Source: Hypsibius dujardini (Eukaryota > Tardigrada > Eutardigrada > Parachela > Hypsibiidae). From it: a stretch of 29,379 nucleotides of DNA. The notes under the pieces were generated by a model. That model saw only the letters and a program-made list of their open reading frames with translations. It searched no databases and was not told the origin of the DNA. Below are positions 10,429 through 20,108 of this stretch, piece after piece (the stretch's first letter is position 1; each line of letters opens with the position of its first letter). The translations under genes were made by a program, and so were the position numbers. The stretch covers positions 1 to 29,379 of the forward strand of contig LRSR01014161.1 of the NCBI GenBank assembly GCA_001579985.1, in the 5' to 3' direction.

Positions 10429-11379
10429 TGGTGATGAGTAGTGGTGAACTGAAAATTTGAGCAGATTTTGTATTTATTTTTTATTTGAAAACATCCCCAA
10501 AAGGTGTACAAAAGGTGTAAAAAGCAGTTAATAAATTATTTACAATTTATTGCTAATCAGTCAATCAACCAACCACCATCACTTATACCTTGACAGAAGA
10601 ATTCAAAATGAGGAAACGTTTTTTCCGTCGATCTTCCGAGGAAATTGGTGTAAAGGAGGGATGGAGAAATTGGTGTGATGGAAGGAAATGTGAAAGTGAT
10701 GGTAGACAAGAAAAGAAAAAACTTCAAAAGTTTATGGCCTTTACTGGTGTTAGCCCTGTCAGTCTAAAAAAACCAACGTTTTCGATGGCTCATACTTGAA
10801 GCGGATATCCGAGATAACCGGTTCAAATATGAGCTCATATGAAGGTTGGGCTCATACAAAATTATTTATTATTTTGTGGGTCAATGACTCACAAGTATGG
10901 CATTACAAATACACCGGTGATTGGGGTTGACGTAATTTATAGTGTATCTGTCGCCCATGGAAAAAAATGCAACAGGTGTCAGGTGGTGCAAATGTCGGAT
11001 GGAAAAGAAAGAAAGTGTATAGGGGTGTGTTAGACCCATGAGACCCTTGGCAGGTTTGTTCACTGATGACGCACGTACACCCTGTTGGGCGATGTACGAT
11101 ATTCACGTGTTAAAAAAACATAATAACTATTAATAATTAATATTAATTATGTTATGTGTTAATAATTAAAAACAGGAAGTGAAGGAAAAAGCTAGTATAA
11201 ATCGGCGAGGCATGGGAAAAAAGAAATCAGAAATTTTCCGAAGACGTACGTATTATATATTAGATATTAACTATTATATATGATATTCTAATTATTAAAT
11301 ACTGAATGCTAGATAATAAATAATAATTAATAAATAATAAATAATAAATAATAAATAATGATATTGGATATCAGATATA
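10429..11379. other. Spacer, no gene seen
   Basis: Open frames near 10590-10799 and 10839-11063 overlap on both strands, have no family features and no clear exon signals. The right part (about 11115-11360) is AT-rich, ending in an AATAATAA-type simple repeat. Confidence 0.5.
11290..11360. repeat. AAT/AAAT simple repeat
   Basis: A run of TAATAAATAATAA-type units immediately left of the TA-flanked MITE. Confidence 0.85.
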
Positions 11380-11763
11380 CTGTAGAATTCCGATCAACTG
11401 GTGCTCTTGCGCAATCAGCTCAGTCAAAAGAGACCGGAGCTGATTGGTTGCGAAATTAGGGGACCACAAGACTGCACGTGCTTGATTGCCTGATTTTTAA
11501 TGATGTGTTTTCCCTTTCGTTTTCTCTCTTCTTTTTGGTCGATTCATTGATTATCGCAAGTTTTTCAGCGAGTTAGAAAACTTCGTGGGATTGGCCGCTT
11601 GATTGCCTGATATTTTTTCGCAGCAGTCATTCTCGCTACAAATTGTGTGAGAATTGGGCGATTGATTACTTGATTGAAGCAGTTCAGGGTTTTCGGCCCG
11701 TCGGAACTAATTTACTGGGGGGGGGGGTCCAAGAATCAGCACCAACTGATCGGAATTCTACAG
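11380..11763. mobile_element. 384-bp TA-flanked MITE (Tc1/mariner-like ends)
   Basis: The left end CTGTAGAATTCCGATCAACT and the right end (11738-11763) form a near-perfect inverted repeat of about 26 bp, differing only around GATCAACTGG versus GATCAGTTGG. Both ends are bordered by TA (11378-11379 and 11764-11765), consistent with the TA target duplication of Tc1/mariner-type elements. The interior has a G-run near 11717-11727 and no transposase frame, so it would depend on a transposase elsewhere. Confidence 0.85.
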
Positions 11764-12427
11764 TACTTGCTGTCGTAAAATATATACCAGCATATCTATT
11801 TAATAATGACAATTGCTATACATATATATGTACTTCAAATAGAGTAAAAATGTACAGCTAAAATATCAAAACAGAAATGCTTAAAACTGACAATTCTGTG
11901 CAAGTATGCTGTTTCTGCAGACGTTAATGTGTGTGTAACTGGAATTTTCCTTTGACCTTGGCTAGTTGGTAAACGACTAGTACTCTCAACTACAGCAATG
12001 CGCGCATAACTAAAGGTGGCGCCACTTTCTTTTCGTGACCTTGAACAGAGTCTGAACTCTGAAATAGCCACTAAAATTGGGACTCGTTCGTTTTCATAGT
12101 GATGACGAGTATTATTAACAGGTTTTATTGATGACTCAGTTGCTATTGAATTAATTGCAGCTGCGTGTGTGCGAACAAACATTTTCCTTCTTTTCCTTTC
12201 ATCTAACTTTGACAAATCTTCTAACTTGATCCGTTTTGAGGTTCAAATGTATCTCAGTGTCTTATGTGAACACGTTACTCGTTTTATCATTATTGCGAAT
12301 TGCGTATTGCGAATATGTATGTTTTATTAGCGAATACAGAACCATTAGAATCTCGGCTACGAAAGACTCAATATAATACATGCACATGTAGGTGAATGAA
12401 TCATCTCATGACTCATCTAGCTCCAGA
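11764..12427. other. Spacer with one unexplained open frame
   Basis: The minus strand is open from 12215 to 11835 (about 126 codons from a non-ATG start, first ATG near 12182). Its sequence (KRRKMFVRTHAAAINSIATE and onward) has no recognisable domain, signal or membrane segment. I treat it as unproven. AATAAA for the neighbouring receptor gene lies at 12323-12328 (minus). Confidence 0.4.
12323..12328 (-). terminator. Poly(A) signal of receptor gene B
   Basis: TTTATT on the plus strand (AATAAA on the minus strand), about 100 bp beyond the stop codon of the minus-strand receptor gene. Confidence 0.6.
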
Positions 12428-14273
12428 TCAAGCGGAACACGTGCAATTTATGTAAGTACCAGTAGCGGTACTGCCTTGGCGATTATTCTGATCTAGAAGG
12501 AAGCAGAAAAACGTGGCCAATAATCCAAATACCTGAAAGAGAATTAGCCGGCCATTATTATTAAGTTTCGGCTTCAATTCAAGAAGCGTTTTGGGAGGAC
12601 TTACGCTGATGATCGTTCCGCGAGTCACGTGTCCGAAGCCCAACACTCTAAGCCTCACTTGTCTCGTTTCGAAACAGGCCGATCGCATTGTGTCCATTAA
12701 CTTCAACAACTCAGATATCGCGCCACAAGATAGCGCTAGTGTCTGACTCGTCACTTGGGCATTATCGTCCAGGGCGGGACGAGGCAACGCCCCTTGGGCA
12801 ATGGAAGACTGAAGCTTTTGCAGCAAGTTGAGGGTCACTTCATCCTAAAAGCCGTGAAAATGTCATGGACCTGTTGAACTGCGGATTGGATCAGAACTGA
12901 ACAAGTTTTTCGCACAAAATGATTTTTACAGTACTCGAACAGAAAAAAATGGAAAACAAAGAGATTAGAACGTACTGTTTCTTGTCAAGGGCCAAATGTA
13001 ACAAGGAATTTTGCCGCCAACTGGAAGAGAACAGAACAAAGTATAGAACAATAGTGTTTCTGGCAGTATTTAGAAGGAACAGAGAAATACAGAACACATT
13101 GATTAAGCTGAATTTATTTCCCAAATGGCAAGAACCGAATCGGGTGAATAAATAAGCCAGGAACAAAAAAACTAAAATTGAACAGAAACAGAACAAAAAA
13201 GAACAAAAGGAATAAAGTGGAACACAAAACCAAACGAAGCAAACGATTTGTCCGACAAGAACAGAATGAAACGAATGTAAGAGATTAGAAAAAGCTGGGA
13301 TGAAGAAAATTCTCACCGTATCCGACAAGGAGAGAAGGCCATTCATGATGCAAAATAAGCTAACCAGATACAGAACACTCGACGCGCCCATTCGGAAAAA
13401 CTGGTAGTACGTGCCGCTAAAGCCCTCGCTAACGACGCAAGTCAAACAGACAATGTCAGTTGCAAAAATCACCGTAATCAAAATCCCCAGCTCTTTTTGA
13501 ACATATTCCGCAATGACCAAGGCATTTTCGCGGGCGGCCCAAATTTTCGAAAGCTCCATGGCGGTCATTGTCGTCCCACCTCTCCTATGGACATCTTCCA
13601 TCAGTCGGCGACACGTGTCCGCCAGGTTGCTGCAAGCGTCCACAAGAAACATCCCGAGAAATCCCGAGCAGAGAAGGCGAATAGCTTCCGTGAGGTTGTG
13701 AGCGAACAAAACGAACAGCTGTTCCTGGAGGTATGTGACGGGGAAGAACGGGAAGCGAACAACCGGCCATGGGTCAGACGCAAACAGATCGCAGAGGCGA
13801 CTGCTGGTCTGCGTGACCAAATAACACATAAAGGTCACGAGCGTCAAGAATCCAATGAAGGAAGCCGTGCGTCCATGTTCCTGGTGGATGGGAACGGAGT
13901 TTATGTATCTCTTTCCGTAGTGGAGAACCGGAGATTTACGCCAGAACGTCACGAGAACAATCAACGTAGTAGCGGTCTTCACGAGGAAGGTGGTTTTGAA
14001 CACCACGTCGGAGATCTGCAGTGCACCCTTAGGAGCTTCGATAAAGTACGTGACATTGTGCGTGGCTTCGTAAAGGAACGCGAAGAAACTTAAAGCCACC
14101 CATATCAGACCACAAATGGTGTGGCTAATAGCTGCGTCGCTCAGTTTCGTGGTGGGTACGTACAAGCCGAGGAAAGACAGGATTGCGCTTAATGTAGACC
14201 GCATGATGCGCGTTTTCGGAAAAGGTTTCATTGTCTTAAATAATTTTAAGTTTCCTTTGAAGTGAAGCGTCAT
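12428..14273 (-). CDS. Gustatory-receptor-like 7TM chemoreceptor (gene B)
   Basis: Three exons on the minus strand: 14273-13317, 12844-12605 and 12532-12428, all joined in phase 0 (donors ACG|GTGAGA and AGC|GTAAGT). The product is 433 aa. The frame is open back to 14357 but the first ATG is at 14273. Seven hydrophobic segments are visible: ICGLIWVALSFFAFLY, FLVKTATTLIVLVTFW, FIGFLTLVTFMCYLV, AIRLLCSGFLGMFLV, LGILITVIFATDIVCLTCVV, VLYLVSLFCIMNGLLSL and finally VFGLLATFFCFLLDQ. The last sits at the Gr TM7 position with TFFCFLLDQ in place of TY.....QF. Size and phase-0 C-terminal introns fit the Gr/GRL superfamily of membrane chemoreceptor channels. It is a close paralog of gene C: both share TE.IR.LCSG.LG.FLV, KIWA.RENAL and GFG.V.RGTI.S just before the TM7 intron. 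No disabling change seen. Ligand unknown. Confidence 0.85.
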
Positions 14274-15398
14274 AGAAGGAAGGGACACTAAAGGACAAAT
14301 TCCTTGGTTCCTTTGAGATTTATGTTTGGCTTCAGGCTGATAATTGAGGTCAGACACTTTCGGCTGGGCATCCCGGATGACGCGGCAGAAAACCTGGCAG
14401 CTCCTCTTTGTTATCGTACCTGTTATCTGGGATACACAAGGGGTGCATGACTATTTGATCAAATGTAACACTCCTTCGAATAAATCGTTTACTTTTGGGG
14501 GAAGGACTGCAAAAGGCCGGAAATTGCGGTGGATAGGGATGGGCTACCTGACGTAATCGATGAAAGTGTTTGACCGAGATGACTACACGTATGCACGGTC
14601 GATAGGTTAATTTAACATTTACTGTGCCTTTTTTTCCCGAAACAGCCAATCGCCTGATTATATTTGGCCAGCATAAAAATATTGATGTAAGATTTGGTGA
14701 CGCTTGTTTAAGATGTTAAAAAAGGGTTTCTTATTTTCAGGGTCATTGAGCGTAGTACGCATCATACACGTCCTGTTGTCGTTCCCTTTCCTTCAATCTC
14801 CTTCGTTCCATCGTCCCTGTGCACTCACTGTTTCAACAGCTTAGGCGCGAAGTCCTAAACCGGTTTTAAGGCATAAAGTTCAGATTTTATTGATGGTTCC
14901 TAAAAATTGTCTGAGAAGTTTGAAATGGTAGCGTTCATCTACAAGCAATAAAGGGATTGAATGTTGTCCTGATTTGGGAGGGAATTTTCAGCGTATATTA
15001 AGAAAATCTTTAACAGGTCTGATATGAGAGGGCCATCACGCTTCCCGCGCCGGAGGAACGCAAATATTGAGGAACAATCGATTTGTCTTCTTAATGACAC
15101 GGAACTTTCCCGTGAACTATTCCGTAGCACTTCTGCGCGGTTTATTCCCACAAGAACAGGTGGCTTTGTTTAAGCTAATTCAAGTGCTCGTGGAGCACAG
15201 AAAAGCCTCTGAAACCGATATGTCTCTCCCCGCTTTTACGTTGCTGAGTCGGCGGGTGCACGCCCCGTTAACAAACACACTGGAAATGCCGAGAAAATAT
15301 TTTTTTCGAGGCGGTAGAAATCGGGTTTCAATACATTTTGTCTCCTCCTTCTGGGCATTTTTCATTGATCAAGACAACAACCCATATCTACGCCCATT
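14274..15398. other. Intergenic region between head-to-head receptor genes
   Basis: About 1.1 kb between the starts of two divergent receptor paralogs; it must contain both promoters. I see no clear TATA box or shared palindromic core. Open frames at 14350-14649 (minus) and 15067-15402 (plus) end against or into the real genes in other frames and look spurious. Confidence 0.5.
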
Positions 15399-17439
15399 AT
15401 GACTTCTGTAAGCAGCTTCATGTGCGAGAAAGGCCACGCCAAATCAGAGCACAGTGAGAGTAAGTTCTCGTTGTCCTCATGTGGAACATTTTCGGTGATT
15501 GCGTCCACTGACAAGCTCAGCTTCGGGGAACATTTACTGAATCACATCCTCACCGGCATTGGCTTGCTAGATCCTGGCAACGAAGACCGATTTACCAGCG
15601 CTAGACGGACAATTTCCATGTCGATGCTTGTTCTCATGAGCGTTCTCGCGTTCCTCTACGAACTGACTGCCAATCTGAACTTCCTGACCGAAGCACATCC
15701 CCACGGGGTTCGCATCGTCGACATCGTTTACAGTGTCAAGTACATCGTCAAGACCTTCACCACTCTGGTGGTATTAATTGTGTTCTGGCAGCGTTCGGGC
15801 AAGCTGGCTAATCTAAAGATTGAGCTCAACGAAAAAAATGTAATGAACGAACAGAACAAAGGGAACAGGAAACGGAACCGAGATGAAAACTTCATCGCTT
15901 TGATAACAATTTTGACCTTCGTACTGTATTTGTCCGCGACACTTTTCACTCGAGTCTACAACGTCCTCCATCAGAACGACCAAGCGGTCGCTAATTTTCC
16001 GTGGATCGAACTGACGCTCTTGCAGGAGGAGATGATTATCTTCGTACTTCGCAACATCACCGAGGGAATAAGAGTGCTGTGTTCCGGATGCCTGGGGATT
16101 TTTCTGGTTCAGTTCTCTTCGGGTTTGGCGACTGCGTGTTACACGATGTTGAAATGTGCTCAGCGGAAAAGGGAGAATCTAGTGAGCGGGGAACTAACCA
16201 AAATCTGGGCGTCAAGAGAGAACGCGTTGGCCATGGCGGGATCGATCCAAAGGGAACTCGGCGCATTGATTTCCGTAATATTCATCACGGACATCTCGAG
16301 TATGGTGTGCGTGGTCGGTGAGACACTTCGACTAGGAAGTCCAATGGGAAGGATTCGTCTGGGAGTGTCGACGACAATTTACCTTGTCAGCTTCTTCTCT
16401 CTTTCTCACGGTTTAGTGCGGCTCACTGATGTGGTAAGGCGCTCGGGTACATTGTACTAGTTATTGTATGTCCGCTACTCCGGCCTCCATTTAGTTTGTC
16501 AGCTGGAGAGTCGAACAGCCTATCCGTTTGTCTGTCCATCCGTCCGTCCGTCCGTCCGTCTGTCCGTCCGTCCGTCCGTCTATTTGCCCGTCTGTCCGTC
16601 TGTCCGTCTGTCCGTCTGTCCGTCCGTCCGTTCGTCCGTCCGTCTGTCCGTCCGTCCGTTCGTCCGTCCGTCTGTCCGTCCGTCCGTCCGTCCGTCTGTC
16701 CGTCCGTCTGTCCGTCCGTCTGTCCGTCCGTCCGTCCATGTGTCCGTCTGTCCGTCTGTCCGTCTGTCCGTCCGTCCGTCCGTCCGTCTGTTCGTCCGTC
16801 TGTCCGTCCGTCCATTTTTACAGTTCGACCGCCCGTCTGTCCGACCGCCTGTCCGCCTGTGCGTCCTACCGTCGAACGGTCAGATTGATAGTTTACCAAA
16901 CCGATTGTGTCGAAACTTGCGTCAATCTTTTTCTGTTTCAGCTTCGGTTTTGATTAAGGAAGTAAGACTAACCCTCCCATAAACACGCATAAACCAAGGC
17001 ACCCTCTGTGTTTTTAGGACGAAAAAACCTTGAATATAGTTAAGAAAATCCAGTCGGCAAGGATTCAAGATGAAATAACTCGCAGGGAAGATAGGAGTGA
17101 ACGATGTGCATCAAAGGCGCCAACAGCTTGGGAAGCATGGAGATCTACCACAACAGCTATGGACTGGATCACGTTTTCACCGGCCTTCTATTTCAGCTGC
17201 TTCGGCAGTCGCAAGGCAACACTTGCGGTCAGCGGTTTCGGTTACGTCAGCCGCGGAACTATTTTGAGTGTAAGCACTCCGGAACGGCAATCTAGAAGAT
17301 TCCAAACTAATTTGAGACATGGCTGAATGTTTTACAGGTTTTTGGATTACTCGTGACTTTTTTCTGCTTTCTACTGGAGCAGGGAAGCCTCAGTGGGAAG
17401 AATCCATTAGCCACTACTTGTGGAAATGGTACCGCATGA
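15399..17439 (+). CDS. Gustatory-receptor-like 7TM chemoreceptor (gene C)
   Basis: Three exons, 15399-16433, 17018-17269 and 17338-17439, all joined in phase 0 with donors GTG|GTAAGG and AGT|GTAAGC. The product is 462 aa starting MTSVSSFMCEK. It parallels gene B over its whole length: TM2 with VKTFTTLVVLIVFWQRS, then NITEGIRVLCSGCLGIFLV, KIWASRENALAMAG, LGALISVIFITDISSMVCVV, and a last exon beginning VFGLLVTFFCFLLEQ at the Gr TM7 position. The N-terminal tail before TM1 is longer (about 70 residues). The middle of exon 2, residues about 365-405, is unlike gene B and rich in Trp/Thr, which may reflect a fast-evolving intracellular loop or an internal frame problem. Role: sensory-neuron membrane receptor, by family. 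It is divergent from gene B, suggesting inverted duplication. AATAAA is at 17529-17534. Confidence 0.85.
16522..16870. repeat. TCCG/TCTG tetranucleotide satellite in intron 1 of gene C
   Basis: About 350 bp of GTCC and GTCT units, repeated with C/T changes at one position and a few interruptions (for example TATTTGCCC near 16580). It fills more than half of the 584-bp intron. Its tetranucleotide unit keeps several frames open on both strands, creating false Pro-Ser-Val-Arg and Thr-Asp-Gly-Arg proteins. Confidence 0.95.
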
Positions 17440-17528
17440 TCGTGGTTTCTAGAGGCCTCGGCCTCGGAACACTTACTAAGCTGTGCTACCCCCTAAAACA
17501 TCTTTTTGTGTGTTCCGAATTCGGCGCA

Positions 17529-17534
17529 AATAAA
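17529..17534 (+). terminator. Poly(A) signal of receptor gene C
   Basis: AATAAA about 90 bp after the stop codon of the plus-strand receptor gene. Confidence 0.6.
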
Positions 17535-17770
17535 AATTCACACTTTCTACGTGAGTTCTTTCCGGACAAAAGCGTAACCCTTAATTTGGTACATCAGATG
17601 TCTGTTTGGGAAATCTTTTACCCTGCGGACAATTGTGTCTGGAATAATTTGTTTTCAATCTGCCGGATGACAAGCTTTGTCCATGTAAAGTCATAATCAA
17701 TCCGGCAAAAACAGACAACTACCTAATATTTCTTTTTCCTTCGTCATTCGCATTAAAAAGTTTTGTGCTT

Positions 17771-18108
17771 GTCACACACCGATAAAGCAGAAAGACACAG
17801 ACGGAGAGACACCCGAACAGACATACTCAATCAACAGTCACTCAAATTGCAACCAAAACATTAGTCAATCGACGATCAACCAAATGAACAGCGCGTTGTT
17901 TTCAATCAAGCAATCAATTGACGGTACACAGCAGCAAGTCTTTTAAAACAATTGCCGTCAATTGATTATTTGATTGAAAACCATGTGCTGTTCATCTGGT
18001 TGATTGTTGATTGATTAACTTTTTGGTTGCAATCTGAGTGACTGTTGATTGAGCATGTGTGTTTGGGTGTCTCTCCGTCTGTGCCTTTCTGCTCTATCAG
18101 TGTGTGAC
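17771..18108. mobile_element. 338-bp foldback element with arms of about 165 bp
   Basis: The left half (from GTCACACACCGATAAAGCAG) is an imperfect reverse complement of the right half (ending CTCTATCAGTGTGTGAC). Matching blocks include GACGGAGAGACACCC against GGGTGTCTCTCCGTC and CAATCAACAGTCACTCA against TGAGTGACTGTTGATTG. The loop is only about 10-20 bp around 17935-17950. It has no coding capacity. No target-site duplication is evident. Confidence 0.8.
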
Positions 18109-18921
18109 TGCCGTGTAGGATATCCAAAGTCATCGGATGATGTACGGACACACGCACTCTTTCGGTTGATTAAATAATTTGTTTAGTTCAATTAATTATT
18201 TAATTAAAACTGAAGCAACACCAAAGTGCAGATATAGTATCAATCAACAATCAATTGAATGACAATGCTGAAGAACGTAATCAAGCAATCAATTACCAGC
18301 CAAACCACTATGACAAAAAATACGCCAATCAACAATTAATTGACGGTTTCAAGCAGCAAATCTATTGAGACAATTGCCAACTTTGAAATTTCACCAAAAA
18401 AAAGTTCATTTAGCTTGGCTGGCAATTTTTTTTTCATATTTTTTACTAAATGGGGTCTAAATAAAAAATGTTTTGGAACGGTTCTAAATTCGACTGTTGA
18501 ATATTTTCCCAAGTTAGACAAGCAATGTCTGCCCAGGTTGACTTTTCAGTAAAGCAATTGTATCAGCAGAGACGCTGTTAAATGCTTAATAGTTGGCATC
18601 AAAAAAAGAAAACAGTCCGCTTACATATAGTCCGCTCGTCTTTTTAATGCTCACACAAAGTTTGTTCTGTGGTCACACATACAGTAAAAGTCCGTTAACT
18701 TATTATATACGGTCTTACGGATGACAAAAAATTTCGCTTTTTCTCACTTGTCACAAGTAAATCTACTTCTGACTTTATTTGTGTGAGAAGGATATGGTTT
18801 TTGCCTGGGAATGTGCGTGGGAGTAATTCTGGTCGGACCAAGATTAGAAAACGTTTATTAGGGAACTTGTACGCCACACTTGTGACATGTCGCCGGTGTA
18901 ACGCATGATTCTAAACAACTA
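18109..18921. other. Spacer, no gene seen
   Basis: AT-rich spacer between two foldback elements. About 18230-18375 again carries CAATCAA-type motifs and CAATTAATTGACGGTTTCAAGCAGCAAAT-like sequence resembling the interior of the 17.8-kb foldback, probably a decayed relative. No exon is supported. Confidence 0.45.
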
Positions 18922-19675
18922 ACAAGGGAAGCGAACGGTAGCTGACACGCCGATTTGTCTGAATTTTTTGTTTCAAATAGTGGACTAAATTAATAGATTT
19001 TAGCAAAACATTTCATCTGCAAACAAGCTCTGGTTTGAGCGGGAGAAAATTCGGAAATTTCCCGATGGCTCCGCGGGTTTCCTATTCAATTCAACCGTTG
19101 ATTGTTTGATTTATGTTCTAGCAAAATTCAATTTAATTTTTTTACCACTCTAACCCAGACAAAATGTCGTTTTTTGAAAACGTTCGATTCCAAGATTTTT
19201 AACACTCTTCCACTCCAAATTCGATTTGGAATCGATTGACATTTTTTGCATGACAGGGGGCGGAACTATGGATCATTTCTGCAACGTCACTCGGAAGCCT
19301 GGATTGAAACTAGCCCATAACTCCGCCCTCTGGCATCTAAAAACGATTCTGCTGATGTCAATCGATTTCAAATCGAATTTGGAGTGGAAAAGTGCTAAAA
19401 ATCTTGGAATCGAACGTTTTCAAAAAACGAAATTTTGTCTGGGTTAGAGTGGTAAAAAAATTAAATTAAATTTTGCTAGAGCATAAATAAAACAATCAAC
19501 GGTTGAATTGAATAGGAAACTCGCGGAGCCATTGGGGAACTTCCGAATTTTCTCCCGCTCAAACCAGAGCTCGTTTGCAGATGAAATGTTTTGCTAAAAT
19601 CTATTAATTTAGTCCACTATTTGAAACAAAAAATTCAGACAGATCGGCGTGTCAGCTACCGTTCGCTTCCCTTGT
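18922..19675. mobile_element. 754-bp near-perfect palindrome (foldback/MITE)
   Basis: Ends are ACAAGGGAAGCGAACGGTAG and its reverse complement finishing CCCTTGT. Arms match closely for about 320 bp (18922-19243 against 19354-19675). After a small asymmetry they match again near the centre, GGGGGCGGAACTATGG against CCATAACTCCGCCCTC, leaving only about 45 bp unpaired. No transposase frame. The flanking bases do not give a clear target-site duplication. Arm divergence is low, suggesting recent insertion or gene conversion between arms. Confidence 0.9.
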
Positions 19676-20108
19676 AAGACGTATTTTCGGTCGTTTGATG
19701 AATTCAACAGTGATGGAAATTGCAGGAAGCCCGAATAACTAGCCCAGCTTCCTCGTACTGGTAATTATTCGTACAAATATTGCAGTGTCTATCTGACGCG
19801 AGTGAACGAGCCACAAATCGTCACTTCCGCGCGATATTAAGGAAACGAGCTCTTCGCTTTCCATTAAACTCAACGTGTGTGTTCGAGTAATACAGACAAC
19901 AGCTGGAAAGCGTAGTTTGATGCACGACCTGATATGACGCAATCTCATAAATAGCTGCTGCTCAAATTTGTTACTTAAACAGCGCCTTCGCCTCAATCTT
20001 CCAAAGACAGAACTTTCCAGTCTTCTCAAATTATTATTTTTTTTAAATCTTAATCAAAGTACCTTCGCAAAGCCCACACGTCATATCGACCCCCCCCCCC
20101 TAGATACC

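Noticed and set aside
11835-12215. 126-codon minus-strand frame rich in Arg and Ser
   Set aside because: Opens from a non-ATG codon, no recognisable motif, lies in a spacer; kept only as a note in the spacer entry.
13497-14093. 198-codon plus-strand frame
   Set aside because: Antisense shadow of exon 1 of receptor gene B.
16423-16982. Long open frames on both strands reading Pro-Ser-Val-Arg or Thr-Asp-Gly-Arg repeats
   Set aside because: They are produced by the tetranucleotide satellite inside intron 1 of gene C; no start context, domain or splice support.
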